64,000 bases of DNA, taken from NCBI GenBank assembly GCA_022577435.1, contig JAKOON010000008.1, positions 12,657,501-12,721,500 of the forward strand, given 5' to 3'. The stretch's first letter is position 1; each line of letters starts with the position of its first letter. Origin of the DNA: Embiotoca jacksoni (taxonomy: Eukaryota; Chordata; Actinopteri; Embiotocidae). The notes below the pieces were generated by a model. That model did no database searches, had not been told where the DNA came from, and worked only from the letters and a program-made list of their open reading frames with translations. The translations under genes were made by a program, and so were the position numbers. Shown here piece by piece: positions 59,290 through 64,000 of the stretch.

Positions 59290-62200
59290 CACTTTTCTTT
59301 TGACTTGTCCTGAGAATATTTTCTTTTGTGTTTGAAAGGTACAGTAATGACATTATAGAATGAAAATCTGATGGAGATTACTGCACCACATTTTAGCACT
59401 GTTTAGAATGGCTGTGGCTGCCCCTTTTTAATGTTTTTTCTTCCAACACCATTTTAAGACTGGGCCACTCTGAACCAATCAGAAACATGATTTTCATATT
59501 AGTTATGTTTATATTTAAAAATCAGATAAAGAAATAAATGTAGATATCAATTCAGGCTGACAATTCATTTATTTTAACACAAGGGGTGTTGCATGTAAAA
59601 ATTAGGAGATGCTCGTCTGGTGTTACAGATAACTTAATGAAAGCACAGTAAGACACACGGTGGACTATATTTGAATTCTGTTTTAGTATTGTCCGATAAA
59701 GATTTAATGTTTTTTTCAAACTACAAATTGAGTGAGAAATTCTCAAAACTTAGACTCAGACTGAAATCTTACTTGTAGCCATTTTTCTTTCATAATTTAG
59801 GCTCCTTTTCCATTCTTCTTATTAGATATAGTAAAATGTTATCTTTGCATACTCTATTTAAAATCTTTTATTCCGACAATTCCATCCTCATTTGTGTTTA
59901 TGGAAGCCCAGTGGGGTTTTATAGCCGACAACTTCATCCTGTTAATTTTATTGTAAATTGTGATCTGTGATTAGTGTGTGTGAGTCTCTTTCTTTCTGCA
60001 TGTGTGTGTGCTTATGTGAGTGCTCATGTGTGTGCGTGTGCGCTGGCATGTCTGTGAGCTTACAGTGTGAATGTTGTATACGTGTGTTTCCTTGAATGAC
60101 AGTAATGATGACATCTCTATGGGAATTTCTCGTGGCTCTGCATGTTCCATATTTGCATCCTTCATTTGCTCTTTTTCACTTTCTTTGCTTCCTGATCCGT
60201 GTAAGTCTGGTGTTCCCGCTGTCCGTGTTTTTCGGACACCGTGTGCTCGCTGTCATTAGCATGTCATCATCGTTTGGCTTTCCCAATTTCACCCGACTTT
60301 ATCCCGTTCGTCAGTGGGTGTGGATGTTGGCCTTGTGCTCTGGGAGAGGGGGTGCAGTGAGGGCACAGCCATGTCAGGCATGTGAGGGGGCGACGGAGAA
60401 GGTGCCAATTTATGTCAGAGCCTGCGCGCTTGCTGTACCCAATCTTGCATTACAGTTGCTGTTTAGACATCTTCTTTCAACATAACTGCTGTACTGCACT
60501 GGTGCATTAACTGAAGAGGCCACTTTGCTGAAACACAAGAGGGAAAGTTCTTTTGTAAGTTCTGGGACAAGGAATAGCCTCGTGGGCATCTTGTTTCACT
60601 GTTCGAGAACAATTTGTTTGTTGAAACAGGAAGACCAATGGGCCAAAATACACTTTGAAGAAACACTAAGGTTTCTGAGGACAGAGTCAATCTGGATTCG
60701 TCAGCTTTTTGCAACTTAGCCACAATTTGTGTGCACACGGCTGTGAGCAAAGGACAAACACAAAGGACACCTTTCATAAAAATTAAACACGCTGTCCGAG
60801 TGTTAACAAAGCCAAAGTGACCAAGTGTTATTCTATACTACAAACAGCAGTGTTTGCAGATATGAATTTCATACTTGTTAAATATATTTTTTTAAAAATG
60901 CCATCTTCTGCACCATCTGCCAAAGAGGAAAAGAAAAAAGGGAGTTTTAACCCGACACTTGTATCCCATCTGAGGTGTGTGCTGCTGCTGTGGTGGCTGA
61001 TTTGCCCAGAGTGAGGGGAGAGACTGAGACAATAGTCGGGCTTGGGCTGAATTAAATGATTTTGCTGATGATTAATAGTGGTGTGGGCCACTGGCTCCTG
61101 CGATGTAGAGATGATAAATCGTGAGTGCAGCTCCGTGCATCTGTGCCAGTGTTGGGTCTTAGCATGCACACACCATGCAATTTACAGCCAAGCCGCTCTC
61201 CTTCTTCATCAATTTATCTAATTACATCTATTTGATCTAAGGAGTGGCGCTGCTATATTTTGATACTTCATATTAACCACAACAATGTGCGGAATGACTT
61301 CAGGGAGGATAACTGTTTGCTTTTCCCCCCCTTTAAAAGTACGCCTTTCTGTACTCGCCATTTCAAAGAGAAAATAATTTCCTCTTTAGTTATGAGTTGA
61401 GCTTTGCTTCTCTAAAGGCAGTGCATTTGTGTGGTGGGCTTTTTGATGTGTTTTGAGTGGTATGTAAAAAATGAAAACTTGGGTTTCTCTTTAAGGCTGC
61501 TCTGTTTATTTTGATTGTTTCCTCACTGGAATAGATCAGTTAGACCTTTAATGTCCATGCGCTTAACATGAAAATATACACACCACTCTTCATGCAACAA
61601 CCAAAACACAAACACACAGACATACCAATGGTGGCCCGGCATAGAGTTGCTCCCCACCTTTTGGGTTCACAGCATGGTATTCATTGTGTTTCTCTCTTGC
61701 ATTTTTGTAACTCATATACTTGAGTCTCTGAGCTAAATGACATGAGCGTGACGACAGATCTAATTTGCAAAAAGATGTTTCCTCTTCTATCTGTGGAACC
61801 AGTGCGCATCGCTTATGTAAGTGATAAAACGATCGATCTTCCAGTGATGCACTCATGTGGAACGTTGGCGCTATGCGGGTTGACAGCATAAGATGCAGCA
61901 CAATGTTCACTCAAGTTGCAGTATGCCAGTTGACAGAACCAAAAATAAGGGCTGGTTGGGGGTCTGAATTCTCACAGGCTGGAGACGGAGCGGTAGGAAG
62001 GGCTCTTCTGCGATCTTTGCGCTGCTGTTTGTGTTTGATTCTGTGAGTTCTAACTCACACCGGCCTACATTAGCTCCCGTGTAGGTAAAATGTGCGCTCC
62101 CCTGTGTAAATGTGTGAGTCTGTGTCTGTGCATGCATGTGTGCGTCTCTCTTGCTTTCTTTTGGAGAAGACGTTGAGCAGAGGTCAAAAGTTACAGTGCA

Positions 62201-63811
62201 CAAGGCTGCTCTCAAAGTCATTAGAGTAATCCCTGCCCTGGGGAACTCATTCTCATTTCCTCTGCCCAGAACCCACTGGATGAGATGTACATGCACATCC
62301 GACATGGTACAGTACGCAGTAAATCTAAGACTACTCACGGGCAATTTTTTTTTCACCCATTTCCTGTCTTAGAGAGTCACTCTTGCAGCACACTTTTGAT
62401 GTTTCAGAGCATTTTAACAAAAAGAGTCATTTTAAGGTCAAGACCCATTTTTAGAAGAAGGATTTCTTGTTTTTTCACTATGTAAAAACTACATTATTAG
62501 CTATCATGAAAATATAACGTAGCTCTATGTAAATGGTAGGCAAAATACACAAAAGGTGTTTACGTGCAGTATGCAGCACCCGTGTTTCCACAAAGTGTGT
62601 CGAGCGGGGCACACGTCGCACTCGGCTGCAGCCTTGCAGGTTTAGTTTCCTGCTGCCAAACATTTCTTTTTTTGTTTTTTTTCCACCTTATGTAGCTAAA
62701 CAGAAAAAACTACAGTCACTGTTAGGTGGACATAGGGATGATAAAAAGAAATAAGCCGGTCTTTGTACTATTTTAACTCATCACAGCAGTGTAATGGGGA
62801 TTGTCCAGTAGGGTGTGTGACTCCTGGGATGAACAGTTAATTTTATTCTCACACCCACATTATTCAAGCTTTGTATTGTGGGTGTTGCAAAGACACAACA
62901 AACCAACCAGTAATATTTAAGCAAAACTCGTTCCTCCTCTTACTACATATCCACTGACTCAGACTGGGTGCACTGAAATAAGACTTTCAGTGTCAGTCTT
63001 GAGTTTAGACTTTAATTGGGGTTCATTAAAACATATATAATGTAAAGATAATTCTTTTTCTTTTTTTTTTTAAATAGATCTGTTTTTTACATTTTTTTAT
63101 TTGCTTGTCCTTCTAGCAGATCAACTTTTGCTTGAAGTTTGCCACATTATTTCCTTCTGTGGTTTTAATCATTTGCATGTTTGCATGGTTGCAGCTTGTT
63201 CATGCACTGGTCACAGGTGCATGTATTCCATTAAATTGTGAATTTACAAGATTATTTTAACTCAAAATAATGTGAATTCACAAAACATTTTGAGTGTATT
63301 CGGTTCTGAAAAACAGCAGGATTAGATCACGGGATGAACAGGGAGCTAACAGTAACAGCAGTCAGGTGTTTCAACACAACCAGGTGGCAGCCACATCTGT
63401 GGATGGTCTGTCCAGATTCACAGCAGATACAGAGACAAAAAACAACAACACATCTTCTAGCTTTGCAGAGTATATGAGAGGTGCAGCACAGAAACACTCA
63501 CGCAGACTTAAATAGACTTCAGGGATCAATTAAGTTACTTGTTTTGTCAGAGTATTCTTTGCTCTTTCTATACGTTTTCTCTCCTTCTTTGTGGCAGTGA
63601 GGGAGCTTCAAATAGACATTAAGCGGATACACGTGGTGTCATTAGAGAGTTGTCCTTGAAAGACTGGCTGCAGGTTATGTTGGTAATGAGGTGGTAGGGA
63701 CTTGCTGGGGTAATTTTATATGTCTGTAAATGGACCCAAACCAACAGTCTGTGACTTAAATAAATGCAACATCATCTTTTAGCAGTGCCTATGCAAAAGG
63801 TAACAGTTAAT
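59290..63811. other. Intergenic downstream of maf
   Basis: No exon was recognised, including none resembling the mammalian second c-Maf coding exon. A repeat-free stretch at about 61190-61310 carries ATTTATCTAATTACATC-type cores and is a candidate regulatory element. In mammals the next gene on this side of MAF is WWOX; no WWOX-like exon is visible here. Confidence 0.35.
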
Positions 63812-63846
63812 AGAAGAAGAAGAAGAAGAAGAAGAAGAAGAAGAAG

Positions 63847-63876
<30 letters not shown>
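63812..63876. repeat. (AGA)n microsatellite
   Basis: About 21 uninterrupted AGA/GAA units. This is a pure purine strand and can form triplex DNA. Confidence 0.97.
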
Positions 63877-63877
<1 letters not shown>

Positions 63878-64000
63878 GAATAGTCCTTTAAAGTTCCATT
63901 CCTTTAAGTGTCTCATTTCTACAAATAAAAAAAAACCTTTTATATGATCAAAATCATGTTAGAGTTTTCCTCAGTATGGGTCAATTGTCTCCGCAGTTGT

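Noticed and set aside
59450..59500. A short SEPIRN reading after CATTTTAAG, considered as the long-isoform maf exon
   Set aside because: Only about four residues resemble the mammalian long-isoform tail and the rest does not. The acceptor context is weak.

Overview
This is vertebrate, almost certainly teleost (probably percomorph) chromosomal DNA. It is AT-rich and full of long (GT)n, (GA)n and (TATC)n microsatellites. It carries Tc1-like, hAT/Buster-like and TTAA-flanked miniature DNA transposons, and repeat families I associate with ray-finned fish. No bacterial, viral or organellar gene organisation is seen.

Only one functional protein-coding gene can be supported: maf (c-Maf), a large-Maf bZIP transcription factor of 323 residues read on the plus strand at 56427-57398. 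Its promoter, leader with upstream ORFs, coding exon and T-rich 3' UTR lie at about 55.85-59.3 kb. The promoter has a TATA-like box, an inverted CCAAT box and palindromes resembling Maf recognition elements. A GTGAGT splice donor overlaps the stop codon, which is the arrangement that yields the short and long c-Maf isoforms in mammals.

The first 55 kb upstream of maf is a gene desert, like the one upstream of mammalian MAF. It holds transposon relics. These are a TTAA-flanked foldback MITE (0.62 kb), a decayed Tc1-like transposase (1.34-2.32 kb), a 478-bp TA-flanked MITE (10.6 kb), a nested repeat pair (15.5-16.0 kb), and a 2.9-kb Buster-type hAT element with a perfect 8-bp target duplication (16.16-19.07 kb). 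Further on are two more MITE-like elements (21.6 and 45.6 kb) and a composite repeat block (29.1-30.75 kb) with a 54-bp tandem repeat, telomere-like repeats and tRNA-like pieces. Several stretches rich in homeodomain-type TAAT cores are plausible maf enhancers, but only cross-species alignment could show that. The 59.3-64 kb segment downstream of maf has no recognisable gene.

The functional content is therefore one developmental regulator with its promoter and a long upstream regulatory desert that mobile DNA has invaded repeatedly. No clearly novel biological system was found. The most informative observations are the structure of the hAT element, the maf promoter and leader, and the conserved donor at the maf stop codon.
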